64,000 nt of DNA from Phocaeicola_A sp045647865 (GCA_045647865.1 JAZRMW010000061.1:146341-210340), one strand, 5' to 3'; counted from the stretch's first letter, positions 1 through 8,190 are shown. Notes: a model not told the origin generated them from the letters alone. Numbers and translations are program-made.

Positions 1-734
1 CCTTTGACAGGAGTACCATCTATGACCAACGTATTTCCTTTGAGTGTGGCATGTCGTCCTTCGTGCAGGTTGATGGTATTGCACAAGAGCTTGGCATTCC
101 AAGGATAGGCTTTGACGAGCATTCCTTTGGCAGGAACAACAAAGGGGTGGACTCCTTCGGTCGTATCGGTTTGCAACGCTTTGAAGGCTACAGTTCCTTG
201 GAGTTCCTGTTTCAGCAGATAGAGTTCGTAGTGGCTGAAACTGCGTACATAGGCTCCGTTGTCGTAGCCCAGTAATTGGTTGTCGGTGAGTCCGGTGTTC
301 TTCAGTGCTTCCAATATGACATCTTCCTGTTCGCCGGGGTAGGAGTAGAGGAACTTGTCATCAGGGCTGATGATACCATCGGTGGTGGCTACCCGTTCGT
401 GGTTCAGCATCAGTGTGTCCCCTGGTTGTCCGATGCAACGGCTGATATAAACCTCTCGTCGGTCGATGGGAGTCGCATGGTCGGCAGGTGCGGGATTGTT
501 GAAGAGAACAATGTCTCCACGTTCTACTTCGCCGGGTGCCCAGCGATGGTATCCGATGAGCGATGTGAAAGGTGGGCGGAGTCCATAACTCCACATGTTC
601 ACCAACACACGGTCTCCCCGATAAAGGGTGTTCTCCATGCCGTCGGACGGGATGGTACACGAGGTGAAAGCAAACGTACGCACAAGCAATACGAGGCTCA
701 CGGCAATGATTAGGGTTAATGTGATGCGTTTCAT
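1..734 (-). CDS. Signal peptidase I paralogue lacking the catalytic dyad (3' end beyond window)
   Basis: This reading frame starts at 734 and stays open to the left edge, so the C-terminus is missing. Residues 6-23 form one N-terminal membrane anchor. Then comes the S26 signal-peptidase core, recognisable by CTIPSDGMENTL and by DRREVYISRCIGQPGD. In the family the nucleophile is the Ser just before Met/Leu (PTSSLEKSL in the neighbouring lepB) and the general base is the Lys of YVKRCVG. Here those positions are Gly32 and Ser98. The protein is therefore predicted to be inactive as a Ser/Lys peptidase, although fold and membrane topology look intact. It lies 83 bp downstream of lepB on the same strand, probably in one operon with dapB. 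It could be a structural partner of active LepB or use a different chemistry; the sequence does not decide. Confidence 0.85.
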   Translation of the reverse strand, partial: MKRITLTLIIAVSLVLLVRTFAFTSCTIPSDGMENTLYRGDRVLVNMWSYGLRPPFTSLIGYHRWAPGEVERGDIVLFNNPAPADHATPIDRREVYISRCIGQPGDTLMLNHERVATTDGIISPDDKFLYSYPGEQEDVILEALKNTGLTDNQLLGYDNGAYVRSFSHYELYLLKQELQGTVAFKALQTDTTEGVHPFVVPAKGMLVKAYPWNAKLLCNTINLHEGRHATLKGNTLVIDGTPVK

Positions 735-740
735 GTTTTT

Positions 741-820
741 TAGTTACAAGTAATGAGCTACAAGCTACGAGTTTTCCATTCGAATGGAACTCGTCACTCG
801 TAGCTCGTAGCTGATTACTA
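741..820. repeat. Intergenic palindromic repeat, family A, copy 1
   Basis: This imperfect inverted repeat is built from the words AGCTACAAGCTACGAGTT and AACTCGTCACTCGTAGCTCG around the central palindrome CCATTCGAATGG. It fills the whole gap between lepB and its inactive paralogue and touches the lepB stop codon. Related copies sit near 30.1, 37.2, 37.8 and 62.1 kb. Confidence 0.8.
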
Positions 821-2272
821 TTTTATATCATCCACCCACTTGAACAAGCGTTTCCAACGGATTTTTCCATCAAAGAGGCCCCGGTCCTTGTCCAACGAGA
901 GCCAGATGAAGAGCGGTTTTCCCACGATGTGGTCTTCGGGAACGAATCCCCAGTAACGAGAGTCGGCCGAGTTGTGGCGGTTGTCACCTTGCATCCAGTA
1001 GTAATCCTGTTTGAACGTGTAGGAGTCGGTCTCCACACCGTTGATGAGAATCTTCCCCTGGGGTGTCACTTCCAATTTGTTGCCTTCATAGATGGCAATG
1101 GGACGTTCGTAGATGGGTAGGTTTTCAAGAGTAAGGTGGATGCTTTCTCCTTTCTTGGGAATCCATACAGGGCCGTAGTTGTCGCATGTCCAGTTCTTGT
1201 ACATGTTTAGGGGATAGAGGTCGCCGTGTTGCTCTTCGGGGTAGGGAGTGATGTCGCGCACAATGTCTTTGCGTGCCAATAATCCCTGCTTGGTCGCTTC
1301 GGTCAAGGGCAGGCAGTACATGGTTCCCTGTTGGTTGCGGTTCATCAGGTCTTCGTTGCTGATGCTTAGTTGGCGGGCCAACTCTGTAGGAATAGGACGG
1401 TTGGTTGTTACCAGATAGTTGTACTGCACATTGTCGGGTTCCTTGTTGGCAACACCATCGAGGTAGATGATACGGTCCTTGATTTGCAATGTCTGTCCCG
1501 GGAGACCCACGCAACGTTTCACATAGTTTTCGCGTCGGTCAGTGGGGCGTGAAGTGACTTCACCGAATTGTTGGGGATTCTGCTTGATGTAGCGTGTGCC
1601 ATAGGCGTAGTTCTGTGCATAAATGGCACGTTGTTGCAGTGTCGTGAGCGAATCCATCACAGGTTTATGGGGATTCAGTTGTGCACCGTATCCGTAGGCT
1701 AAAGTATAATAGTCGGCATTTTGCGCGTTCAGTGCTACGGTGTCGCCCGAAGGGTAGTTGAAGACTACGATGTCGTTCAATTGTACGTTGCCCAGTCCCT
1801 TCACGCGGCGGTATTCCCATTGGGGCCACTCCGAATAACTCTTGCAGTTCAGGATGGGCAGTGTATGCTGGGTCAACGGCATGGTAAGTGGGGTCTGCGG
1901 GATGCGTGGACCATAGCTCACTTTACTTACGGCCAAATAATCTCCTACGAGCAAAGATTTTTCCAAAGACGAGGTAGGAATTACGTAGTTCTGGAAGAAG
2001 AACTGGTTGACGAAATAGACGGCCACGAGTGCAAATACGATGGCATCTACCCATCCCATCACCCATACGAAGGTGCTATTCTTTGATTTCTTCCACCATG
2101 TCCAGGGAATCTTCTTGCTGATGTAGGCATCATATATAAAAGGTACGACGAGCAATCCCCACCAACTTCCTACCCAATAGAGAAAGAGCAGGTAGAGCAA
2201 TGTTACGATGATGAACTTGACCCATTGCTTACGGGGGTCAAGGGGCTTTTCTTCTTTTTCTTTATTTGTCAT
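818..2272 (-). CDS. lepB: Signal peptidase I
   Basis: This is a type I (leader) signal peptidase, which removes signal peptides from exported proteins at the outer face of the inner membrane. At 484 residues it is long, as is usual in Bacteroidales. Hydrophobic segments at about 18-48 and 68-92 anchor it. The nucleophile motif is PTSSLEKSL with Ser102, the general-base Lys252 lies in YVKRCVGLPG, and the C-terminal conserved box GDNRHNSADSRYWG is present. An insertion of about 70 residues lies between the Ser and Lys boxes. The gene is 51 bp downstream of dapB and upstream of a catalytically dead paralogue, suggesting a dapB-lepB-lepB-like operon. Confidence 0.95.
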   Translation of the reverse strand: MTNKEKEEKPLDPRKQWVKFIIVTLLYLLFLYWVGSWWGLLVVPFIYDAYISKKIPWTWWKKSKNSTFVWVMGWVDAIVFALVAVYFVNQFFFQNYVIPTSSLEKSLLVGDYLAVSKVSYGPRIPQTPLTMPLTQHTLPILNCKSYSEWPQWEYRRVKGLGNVQLNDIVVFNYPSGDTVALNAQNADYYTLAYGYGAQLNPHKPVMDSLTTLQQRAIYAQNYAYGTRYIKQNPQQFGEVTSRPTDRRENYVKRCVGLPGQTLQIKDRIIYLDGVANKEPDNVQYNYLVTTNRPIPTELARQLSISNEDLMNRNQQGTMYCLPLTEATKQGLLARKDIVRDITPYPEEQHGDLYPLNMYKNWTCDNYGPVWIPKKGESIHLTLENLPIYERPIAIYEGNKLEVTPQGKILINGVETDSYTFKQDYYWMQGDNRHNSADSRYWGFVPEDHIVGKPLFIWLSLDKDRGLFDGKIRWKRLFKWVDDIK

Positions 2273-2323
2273 CTTTTTTATAGTTACTATAAGTTTCTAT
2301 AGTATTTTATAGATAATATAGAA

Positions 2324-3079
2324 TTAAAAACTGAACAAATCATCCATTCCGAGGAATCCCTCATGATTGGCTGTATATTCAGCTGCCAATACGGCTCCGA
2401 GTGCAAATCCCTTGCGGCTGTGTGCATCGTGGGTAATGGTGATGCTGTCAGCTTCGGAATCGTAGCAGATGGTATGAATACCAGGAACTTCGTCGCGACG
2501 GATAGCAGAGATGGGAAGTTCATTAGGGCCACATTCGGTCGTTCCGCTTACCGTTCCGTCAGGAGCCGTCAATGTACCCATCACCCACTTGTTCTTGCGT
2601 TGCAGATTCTCCATGATTCCTTCGGCTAACGTAATGGCTGTACCACTGGGAGCGTCCAACTTATGGATGTGGTGGGTCTCCTCCATAGCAACTTCGTATT
2701 CGGGGAACTTGTTCATGATTTCGGCCAGATATTTGTTTACGGCTGCGAAGATGGCTACACCGAGACTGAAATTACTGCTCCAGAAGAGAGTTTTTCCACC
2801 TGTCGTGCAGAGCTGTTTCATATCATCCAAATGCTCGTCCAGCCATCCTGTACTACCAGATACTACCTTTACGCCAGCAGCAAACGCTTTCATATAATTC
2901 TGGTAAGCTACGGTGGGAGCGGTGAACTCAATGGCTACATCGGCACTCTTGAAAGCGGCAGATTCAAACTCTTCTTGATTGTCTATGTCGATAATGCTTA
3001 CTATCTCATGACCGCGGCTCAGGGCTATCTGCTCAATCATTTTACCCATCTTGCCGTATCCAATTAATGCTATTTTCAT
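2324..3079 (-). CDS. dapB: 4-hydroxy-tetrahydrodipicolinate reductase
   Basis: This cytoplasmic enzyme reduces the dipicolinate precursor with NAD(P)H in the diaminopimelate/lysine pathway and so supplies peptidoglycan cross-links. The N-terminus MKIALIGYGKMGKMIE is the Rossmann nucleotide-binding loop. The family signature with catalytic His and Lys is seen as EETHHIHKLDAPSGTA near residues 133-148. The length of 251 residues is typical. It is the first gene of the leftward dapB-lepB group and has a TACATTTG -7 element 24 bp upstream of its start. Confidence 0.96.
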   Translation of the reverse strand: MKIALIGYGKMGKMIEQIALSRGHEIVSIIDIDNQEEFESAAFKSADVAIEFTAPTVAYQNYMKAFAAGVKVVSGSTGWLDEHLDDMKQLCTTGGKTLFWSSNFSLGVAIFAAVNKYLAEIMNKFPEYEVAMEETHHIHKLDAPSGTAITLAEGIMENLQRKNKWVMGTLTAPDGTVSGTTECGPNELPISAIRRDEVPGIHTICYDSEADSITITHDAHSRKGFALGAVLAAEYTANHEGFLGMDDLFSF

Positions 3080-3102
3080 CGTAAAATGTCAATTAAATGG
3101 TG

Positions 3103-3139
3103 CAAATGTAGGGAATTATCGCGGATATTCCTACATTTG
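3103..3139. promoter_or_regulatory. Back-to-back divergent promoter elements
   Basis: The dapB and DUF2851 genes diverge here. CAAATGTAGG at 3103-3112 and CCTACATTTG at 3130-3139 are exact inverted copies, each containing a Bacteroidetes -7 box TACATTTG, one per direction. No clear -33 TTTG is seen for either. The symmetry could also serve a regulator that binds an inverted repeat. Confidence 0.6.
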
Positions 3140-3162
3140 TAGGATTTTTTAAAGGAAGAACC

Positions 3163-4437
3163 ATGGAATACCTCCTACATTACACGTGGAAACACCGTCT
3201 TTTCCCATTGGAAAAGCTGGTTACGACCGATGGACAGATGGTAGAAGTCATTGATCCAGGCTTACATAATACGGATGCCGGTCCTGATTTTTTCAATGCT
3301 AAATTGAAGATTGACGGTACATTGTGGGTAGGCAATGTAGAAATACATACCCATGCGGGCGACTGGTTTGCTCATGGACATCAAGGAGACCGTGCTTATG
3401 ACAATGTCGTGTTGCATGTGGTGGAGATGGCTGAAGACCGTCTTGTGACCAATACATCTGGGCGCACGATTCCTACGTTGGTGCTTCCTGTCCCCACACG
3501 CGTAAGGGAAAACTACCATGAATTGATGCGTACCGAAGAGTATCCGCGTTGTCATGGCATTATTTCGTCTCTGCCCCGATTGACGGTGCATAGTTATCTC
3601 AGTGCTCTGCATACCGAACGCCTTACTCACAAGGCGGAGCGTATTGAACAATATCGCCAGCGTAATGAACTGAATTGGGAAAACGCTTTCTTCATGACAC
3701 TTGCCCGCAACTTCGGTTTTGGTGTCAATGGCGAAGCCTTTGAGGAGTGGGCTCAGCATATCCCTCTGAGAGCGGTGAACAAGCATCGCGATGACCTTTT
3801 CCAAATAGAGGCTATTTTCTTCGGACAAGCAGGATTGTTGCAGGACAAAGAATCGGGTGACGACTATTACCAACGGTTGCAACGCGAGTACACCTACTTG
3901 GCCCATAAGTTTGAGATGCAGCCTATGGATGTGGTGCGTTGGCGTTTCTTGCGGATGCGTCCATCCAACTTCCCTCATGTGCGTTTGGCTCAATTGGCTC
4001 ACCTATATTATAAAGGTGAGGGATTGCTCAGCCGCCTGTTGGAAGCAGAAACGGTGGATGCCATCAGTCAATTGCTTACGGCTGAAACTTCAGAGTATTG
4101 GCAGACACACTATACCTTCGGAGATTCATCTTTCCGACGAATCAAGCAGTTGAGTAAGGCTACCAAGTTCTTGCTTATCATCAATACTGTCAGTCCTTTC
4201 CTTTATGCTTATGGCAGGTATATGGGCAACGAAGCATTGTGTCAACGCGCCGTCAATCTGTTGGAAAGTCTGAAGGCCGAGGACAACCGCATCATCCGTA
4301 TATGGAAAGAGTGTGGTTTGAAAGTGGATAATGCCGCTGATTCGCAGGCACTCATCCAATTGAAACGTGAGTATTGCGACGTGAAGAAATGCCTTCATTG
4401 TCGTTTTGGATATGAATACTTGAAAAGAAAAAAATAA
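3163..4437 (+). CDS. DUF2851 family protein
   Basis: A 424-residue soluble protein with no signal peptide or membrane segment. The N-terminal part (MEYLLHYTWKHRLFP, then IDPGLHNTDAGPDFFNAKL and GNVEIHTHAGDW) is characteristic of DUF2851, a family found mainly in Bacteroidetes and without a known function. The conserved acidic and histidine residues (DAGPDF, EIH, HxGDW) recall metal-dependent nucleases, which is only an inference. Four cysteines near the C-terminus (CGLK, YCDVKKCLHC) could bind a metal. It heads a group with a thioesterase and dprA. Confidence 0.85.
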   Translation: MEYLLHYTWKHRLFPLEKLVTTDGQMVEVIDPGLHNTDAGPDFFNAKLKIDGTLWVGNVEIHTHAGDWFAHGHQGDRAYDNVVLHVVEMAEDRLVTNTSGRTIPTLVLPVPTRVRENYHELMRTEEYPRCHGIISSLPRLTVHSYLSALHTERLTHKAERIEQYRQRNELNWENAFFMTLARNFGFGVNGEAFEEWAQHIPLRAVNKHRDDLFQIEAIFFGQAGLLQDKESGDDYYQRLQREYTYLAHKFEMQPMDVVRWRFLRMRPSNFPHVRLAQLAHLYYKGEGLLSRLLEAETVDAISQLLTAETSEYWQTHYTFGDSSFRRIKQLSKATKFLLIINTVSPFLYAYGRYMGNEALCQRAVNLLESLKAEDNRIIRIWKECGLKVDNAADSQALIQLKREYCDVKKCLHCRFGYEYLKRKK

Positions 4438-4442
4438 TGAAA

Positions 4443-4556
4443 CAAGGAGTTACAGAAGTTCAGGAGTTACAGAAGTTCAGACAATAGTGCTGTTTGCATG
4501 AAAACAAAACATTTATCTGAACTCCCGAACTCCTGCGAACTCCCGAACTCCTGTAA
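4443..4556. repeat. Intergenic palindromic repeat, family B, copy 1
   Basis: Two tandem units of AGGAGTTACAGAAGTTC are followed by a spacer and two tandem units of GAACTCCCGAACTCCTG, which read as the reverse complement. The whole can fold into a long hairpin between the DUF2851 gene and the thioesterase. An in-frame upstream ATG at 4498 falls inside it and would translate the repeat; it was not used as the start. Confidence 0.75.
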
Positions 4557-4566
4557 TGAAAGCCCT

Positions 4567-4965
4567 ATGGACTATACATTTGAACTGAAAATGAAGGTGC
4601 GCGATTATGAATGCGACCTGCAAGGCATCGTCAACAATGCCAACTACCAACACTATATTGAACATACCCGTCATGAGTATCTAACCTCGCGTGGTATCAG
4701 TTTTGCACAGATGCATGCCGATGGTATTGATGCTGTGGTGGCACGTATCACCATGTCGTATAAAACTCCCCTCACCAGTGGTGATGAATTCGTGTCGAAA
4801 CTCAATATCAAGCGCGAGGGTATCAAGTATGTCTTTTATCAGGACATCTACCGTCTGCCGGACATGAAGCTGGTAATGAAAGCTGTAGTGGATACTGTCT
4901 GTCTGATAAACGGACGGTTGGGTACTTGTGACGAATTGGATCAGAAATTGACATTTACAGAATAA
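4567..4965 (+). CDS. Acyl-CoA thioesterase (YbgC/FadM type)
   Basis: A hot-dog-fold thioesterase of about 132 residues that hydrolyses acyl-CoA thioesters in the cytoplasm; the natural substrate is unknown. The signature DYECDLQGIVNNANYQHYIE contains the conserved Asp and the VNNxxY segment of the YbgC/FadM group. The start chosen is ATG 4567 (MDYTFELK). The upstream in-frame ATG at 4498 would add 23 residues encoded by an intergenic repeat. It lies 18 bp before dprA, probably co-transcribed. Confidence 0.85.
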   Translation: MDYTFELKMKVRDYECDLQGIVNNANYQHYIEHTRHEYLTSRGISFAQMHADGIDAVVARITMSYKTPLTSGDEFVSKLNIKREGIKYVFYQDIYRLPDMKLVMKAVVDTVCLINGRLGTCDELDQKLTFTE

Positions 4966-4983
4966 CTTTACATCAACTCACTC

Positions 4984-6117
4984 ATGAACAACCCCATCAA
5001 CTCCCAAGAAATACTCCATTGCCTGGCCTTGCAACAGCTTCCCGGTGTGGGGCTTGTCAGTGCCCGTTTGCTGTATGACGTTTTCGGTAACGCCACAGAT
5101 GTATTTGCCCGTAAGGACGAATTGGTACACTATACTCAACCCGCCCAACGTCGGCTTATCAAGCAATTGGATTGTCCCGAAGCTTTCCGCAGGGCCGAAC
5201 AGGAATTGGCTTTTGCTCAAAAGAACGGTATTGATGTCATCTGTATTGGTGATCGTCGTTATCCTTCGCGATTGCGTGAATGCCCTGATGCTCCATTGGT
5301 GCTATTTTTTAAAGGAGATACCAATCTGAATGCGTTGCGTGTAGTGAGTCTGGTGGGTACACGTAATGCTACCGACTATGGTCGTCAACTTTGCAACGAT
5401 TTCATTCGTGACCTCAAGGTTCTTTGTCCCGAGGTCCTTGTCGTCAGTGGATTGGCCTATGGCATTGACATTGCCGCCCATCGTGCCGCCCTTGAGCATC
5501 AATTGCCTACTGTAGGAGTGTTGGCCCATGGGTTGGATCGCATCTATCCGGCTGTGCATCGTAAGACTGCCGTTGATATGTTGGAACAGGGGGGATTGCT
5601 CACGGAGTATATGACCGGTACCAATCCTGACCGTCAGAACTTTGTGCAGCGCAACCGCATTGTTGCCGGTATGGCTGATGCGACCATCGTTGTGGAAAGT
5701 GCTGCTAAGGGAGGTGCTCTCATCACTGCCGGATTGGCTACCGACTATCACCGCGATTGTTTTGCTTTTCCGGGGCGTATAGGGGACCCCTATTCTGTAG
5801 GATGCAATGCTTTGGTGCGCGACAACAAAGCTGCTCTTATTCTGTCGGCTGAAGATTTTGTTAAGGCTATGTCGTGGGACATTGTTTCCACCTCTCGTCA
5901 GGCACCCGAAGCCATACAGCGCCAACTGTTTCTTGACCTCACACCAGAGGAAGAGGCACTTGTGGCTGCCTTGCGTCCTCATCGCGACGGTTTACAAATC
6001 AATATGTTGGTTGTGGAAGCTGATATACCCATCAATCGTGCCAGTGCAATGCTCTTCGAATTGGAGATGAAGGGGGTTGTGCGTGCTCTTGCCGGTGGGG
6101 TGTACAAAGTGGTTTGA
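4984..6117 (+). CDS. dprA: DNA-processing protein DprA
   Basis: DprA binds incoming single-stranded DNA and loads RecA during natural transformation; the gene is also widespread in species not known to be competent. The N-terminal helical part (GVGLVSARLLYDVFG) is followed by the Rossmann-like core with SLVGTRNATDYG, VSGLAYGIDIAAH, and FVQRNRIVAGMADA. A C-terminal winged-helix-like segment (about 310-377) is present. The length of 377 residues is typical. It is the last gene of the plus-strand group. Confidence 0.95.
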   Translation: MNNPINSQEILHCLALQQLPGVGLVSARLLYDVFGNATDVFARKDELVHYTQPAQRRLIKQLDCPEAFRRAEQELAFAQKNGIDVICIGDRRYPSRLRECPDAPLVLFFKGDTNLNALRVVSLVGTRNATDYGRQLCNDFIRDLKVLCPEVLVVSGLAYGIDIAAHRAALEHQLPTVGVLAHGLDRIYPAVHRKTAVDMLEQGGLLTEYMTGTNPDRQNFVQRNRIVAGMADATIVVESAAKGGALITAGLATDYHRDCFAFPGRIGDPYSVGCNALVRDNKAALILSAEDFVKAMSWDIVSTSRQAPEAIQRQLFLDLTPEEEALVAALRPHRDGLQINMLVVEADIPINRASAMLFELEMKGVVRALAGGVYKVV

Positions 6118-6129
6118 TAAAAAATAAAA

Positions 6130-6150
6130 GGGATGTCGCAGTGACATCCC
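6130..6150 (-). terminator. Intrinsic terminator after tRNA-Gln
   Basis: GGGATGTC and GACATCCC form a perfect 8-bp stem with a 5-base loop. Read on the minus strand it is followed by a T-rich run (TTTTATTTTTT), so it terminates the tRNA-Gln transcript. It starts 12 bp past the dprA stop and may also slow rightward transcripts. Confidence 0.8.
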
Positions 6151-6162
6151 TCTTCTCTTCGG

Positions 6163-6233
6163 TTGGACTACCAGGATTCGAACCTGGAAAAACAGAACCA
6201 AAACCTGTTGTGTTACCATTACACCATAGTCCA
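6163..6233 (-). tRNA. tRNA-Gln (anticodon TTG)
   Basis: On the minus strand the acceptor stem TGGACTA pairs with TAGTCCA. The D arm (GTGTAATGGTAACAC) is followed by an anticodon arm ACAGG-TTTTGGT-TCTGT with anticodon TTG. The T arm CCAGG-TTCGAAT-CCTGG is intact. The discriminator is A, and the 3' CCA is not encoded (CCG follows). Confidence 0.95.
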
Positions 6234-6264
6234 ATCATTATGGGCTTTCTGTTAAAAAGCGGTG

Positions 6265-6295
6265 CAAAGATAGTGTATTCTTATGAATTATCAAA
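6265..6295 (-). promoter_or_regulatory. Promoter of tRNA-Gln
   Basis: On the minus strand TTTG (6295-6292), 19 bp, then TATCTTTG (6272-6265) matches the Bacteroidetes housekeeping promoter exactly. The expected start lies about 25 bases before the mature tRNA. Confidence 0.85.
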
Positions 6296-6331
6296 AAAAA
6301 ATGTGGAGAAAATGACTTTTCTATGCAAAAA

Positions 6332-6437
6332 AGGAATTCAGAAGTTCAGGAGTTACAGGAGTTCAGACAAATGTTTAGCCTCGATGCAAGCAAAAGTGTT
6401 GTCTGAACTTCTGAATTCCTGTACTTCTGAACTCCTA
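6332..6437. repeat. Intergenic palindromic repeat, family B, copy 2
   Basis: AGAAGTTCAGGAGTTACAGG and GAGTTCAGACAA on the left pair with TTGTCTGAACTTCTGAATTC and GTACTTCTGAACTCCT on the right. It fills the gap after tyrS and resembles the repeat at 4443-4556. Confidence 0.75.
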
Positions 6438-6445
6438 AAATATCT

Positions 6446-7738
6446 TTACTTCGCAATTATCAAGTAATAATTCTTCTTACCACGCTGTACGAGCAGGTAT
6501 TTGTCGTTCAACAAGTCGGCAGTGGTAATAACTTGGTCAAAGGCTGCCAATTTTTCCTTGTTCAGTGATACGCCACCACCTTGAGCCAGCTTACGCATTT
6601 CGCCCTTAGAGGGGAATACGGCTGCATTCTCTACGAAGAGGTCAACAGCTTTTACACCTTCAACGAGCAAGTTCTTGTCGATCTCAAATTGGGGAACACC
6701 TTCGAATACAGCCAACAGGGTAGCTTCGTCCAGTTTGTGAAGAGCCTCGCTGGTAGCATTACCGAAGAGAATGCCTGATGCCTCTACGGCAGCGTTGTAG
6801 TCCTCCTCAGAGTGTACCATAATGGTTACCTCTTTGGCCAAACGTTTCTGCAACAGACGCAAGTGTGGAGCTTCAGTGTGTTCGGCAATGAGTGATTCCA
6901 CTTCTTCTTTTCCGATAGTGGTGAAAATCTTGATGTATTTAGCTGCATCCTCGTCGCTCACGTTCAACCAGAATTGGTAGAACTTGTAAGGTGAGGTATA
7001 GTTGGGGTCAAGCCAGATGTTTCCGCTTTCAGTCTTTCCGAACTTGCCGCCATCAGCCTTGGTGATAAGGGGACAGGTGAGAGCAAATGCTTCACCACCC
7101 TTGGTACGGCGAATCAACTCAGTACCGGTGGTGATATTACCCCATTGGTCAGAACCACCCAATTGCAAGCGGCAGTTCTTGTTTTCCCAAAGGTAGAGGA
7201 AATCGTATCCCTGCAACAGCTGGTATGTGAACTCCGTGAATGAAAGTCCGTCGCGAGCCTCACCATTCAGACGTTTCTGTACACTATCCTTGGCCATCAT
7301 GTAATTTACTGTGATATGCTTACCAATCTCACGAGCAAAGTCAAGGAAGGTATAATCCTTCATCCAGTCGTAGTTGTTCACCAATTCAGCTTTGTTTTCA
7401 GCTTCACTTTCGAAGTCAAGGAACTTGGCCAACTGCTTCTTGATACAAGCGACATTGTGACGGAGCGTCTCTTCGTTCAGCAGGTTACGTTCTGCCGATT
7501 TGCCTGAGGGGTCACCAATCATACCTGTAGCACCACCCACCAATGCCAACGGTTTGTGACCGCAACGTTGAAGGTGACGGAGCATCATTACACCACACAA
7601 GTGTCCGATGTGCAACGAGTCAGCTGTAGGGTCAATACCCAAGTAAGCCGTTACCATCTCTTTCGAGAGTAATTCTTCTGTACCCGGCATCATGGTATGT
7701 ATCATGCCGCGCCATTTCAGTTCTTCTACAAAATTCAT
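6446..7738 (-). CDS. tyrS: Tyrosine--tRNA ligase
   Basis: A class I aminoacyl-tRNA synthetase that charges tRNA-Tyr. The HIGH motif is seen in DSLHIGHLCG and the KMSKS equivalent as KFGKT in ADGGKFGKTESG. Tyrosine-pocket residues lie in QLLQGYDFLYL and GGSDQWGNI. The C-terminal part ends in an S4-like RNA-binding domain. The length of 430 residues matches the bacterial TyrRS type. The gene is single, with its own promoter 62-92 bp upstream. Confidence 0.97.
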   Translation of the reverse strand: MNFVEELKWRGMIHTMMPGTEELLSKEMVTAYLGIDPTADSLHIGHLCGVMMLRHLQRCGHKPLALVGGATGMIGDPSGKSAERNLLNEETLRHNVACIKKQLAKFLDFESEAENKAELVNNYDWMKDYTFLDFAREIGKHITVNYMMAKDSVQKRLNGEARDGLSFTEFTYQLLQGYDFLYLWENKNCRLQLGGSDQWGNITTGTELIRRTKGGEAFALTCPLITKADGGKFGKTESGNIWLDPNYTSPYKFYQFWLNVSDEDAAKYIKIFTTIGKEEVESLIAEHTEAPHLRLLQKRLAKEVTIMVHSEEDYNAAVEASGILFGNATSEALHKLDEATLLAVFEGVPQFEIDKNLLVEGVKAVDLFVENAAVFPSKGEMRKLAQGGGVSLNKEKLAAFDQVITTADLLNDKYLLVQRGKKNYYLIIAK

Positions 7739-7799
7739 TGTATCTTTCTTTTTAGTTATTCCTTATATTATTATAGGTATAGGGGGTTATATTGAGCGG

Positions 7800-7830
7800 C
7801 AAAAGTACGACCTTTTTAGCGAATAGCCAA
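7800..7830 (-). promoter_or_regulatory. Promoter of tyrS
   Basis: On the minus strand TTGG (7830-7827), 19 bp, then TACTTTTG (7807-7800): a perfect -7 box and a near-consensus -33 box. Confidence 0.65.
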
Positions 7831-7850
7831 GAAATCAGTACAAAAAGAGA

Positions 7851-7878
7851 GGGGGAAGGCCTCAAATGGCCTTCCCCC
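7851..7878 (-). terminator. Strong intrinsic terminator
   Basis: GGGGGAAGGCC and GGCCTTCCCCC form a perfect 11-bp stem with a 6-base loop. On the minus strand it is followed by TCTCTTTTTG. It stands 30 bp downstream of the residual gene tail at 7908 and probably ended that lost gene. Confidence 0.8.
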
Positions 7879-7907
7879 AACCTCTAATTATTCATCTGTT
7901 TTATGCT

Positions 7908-7942
7908 TTACAGTTTTACCTTATAGCTCTTTTCACCAATTT
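7908..7942 (-). pseudogene. Residual 3' end of an exported-protein gene
   Basis: The last codons read IGEKSYKVKL-stop on the minus strand. The same C-terminal residues, and about 33 bp of nearly identical DNA, end the large cohesin/dockerin gene at 14618. Upstream of this tail the frame gives only about 30 unrelated residues and no signal peptide. This looks like the last remains of a deleted paralogue, or the product of a recombination with the 14.6-kb gene. Confidence 0.55.
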
Positions 7943-8146
7943 TTTTTTGAATGCATCTGTAATTCTGTCCAACTGACCCCCTCTTTTTATTGGCTTTCTT
8001 TAACGTAAATTTGTAAGGAAAAGAAAACAATACTGACATATGTAAGCACTTGTTCCCTAATACCGTTTCATATAATCCATTTCACGCTTATATCGAACTC
8101 ACGTTAGATTATAGATGGAATGTTCATCAAACCTGTAAAAAACAAC
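7943..8146. other. Non-coding stretch without recognisable feature
   Basis: About 200 bp of AT-rich sequence lie between the residual gene tail and the terminator of the 39-residue peptide gene. A short plus-strand frame (8050-8256) runs through the downstream hairpin and resembles nothing known to me. I see no promoter or RNA here. Confidence 0.5.
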
Positions 8147-8190
8147 GATTCTTCCACCGTAACTCATTGTTTGAGTGTGGTGGAAGAATC
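8147..8190 (-). terminator. Terminator of the exported-protein operon
   Basis: GATTCTTCCACC and GGTGGAAGAATC form a perfect 12-bp stem with a 20-base loop. On the minus strand it is followed by GTTGTTTTTTAC. It lies 45 bp beyond the small peptide gene and closes the leftward cluster. Confidence 0.75.

Noticed and set aside
4498..4566. Upstream ATG of the thioesterase giving a longer protein
   Set aside because: The added 23 residues are encoded by an intergenic palindromic repeat; family alignment starts at MDYTFELK.
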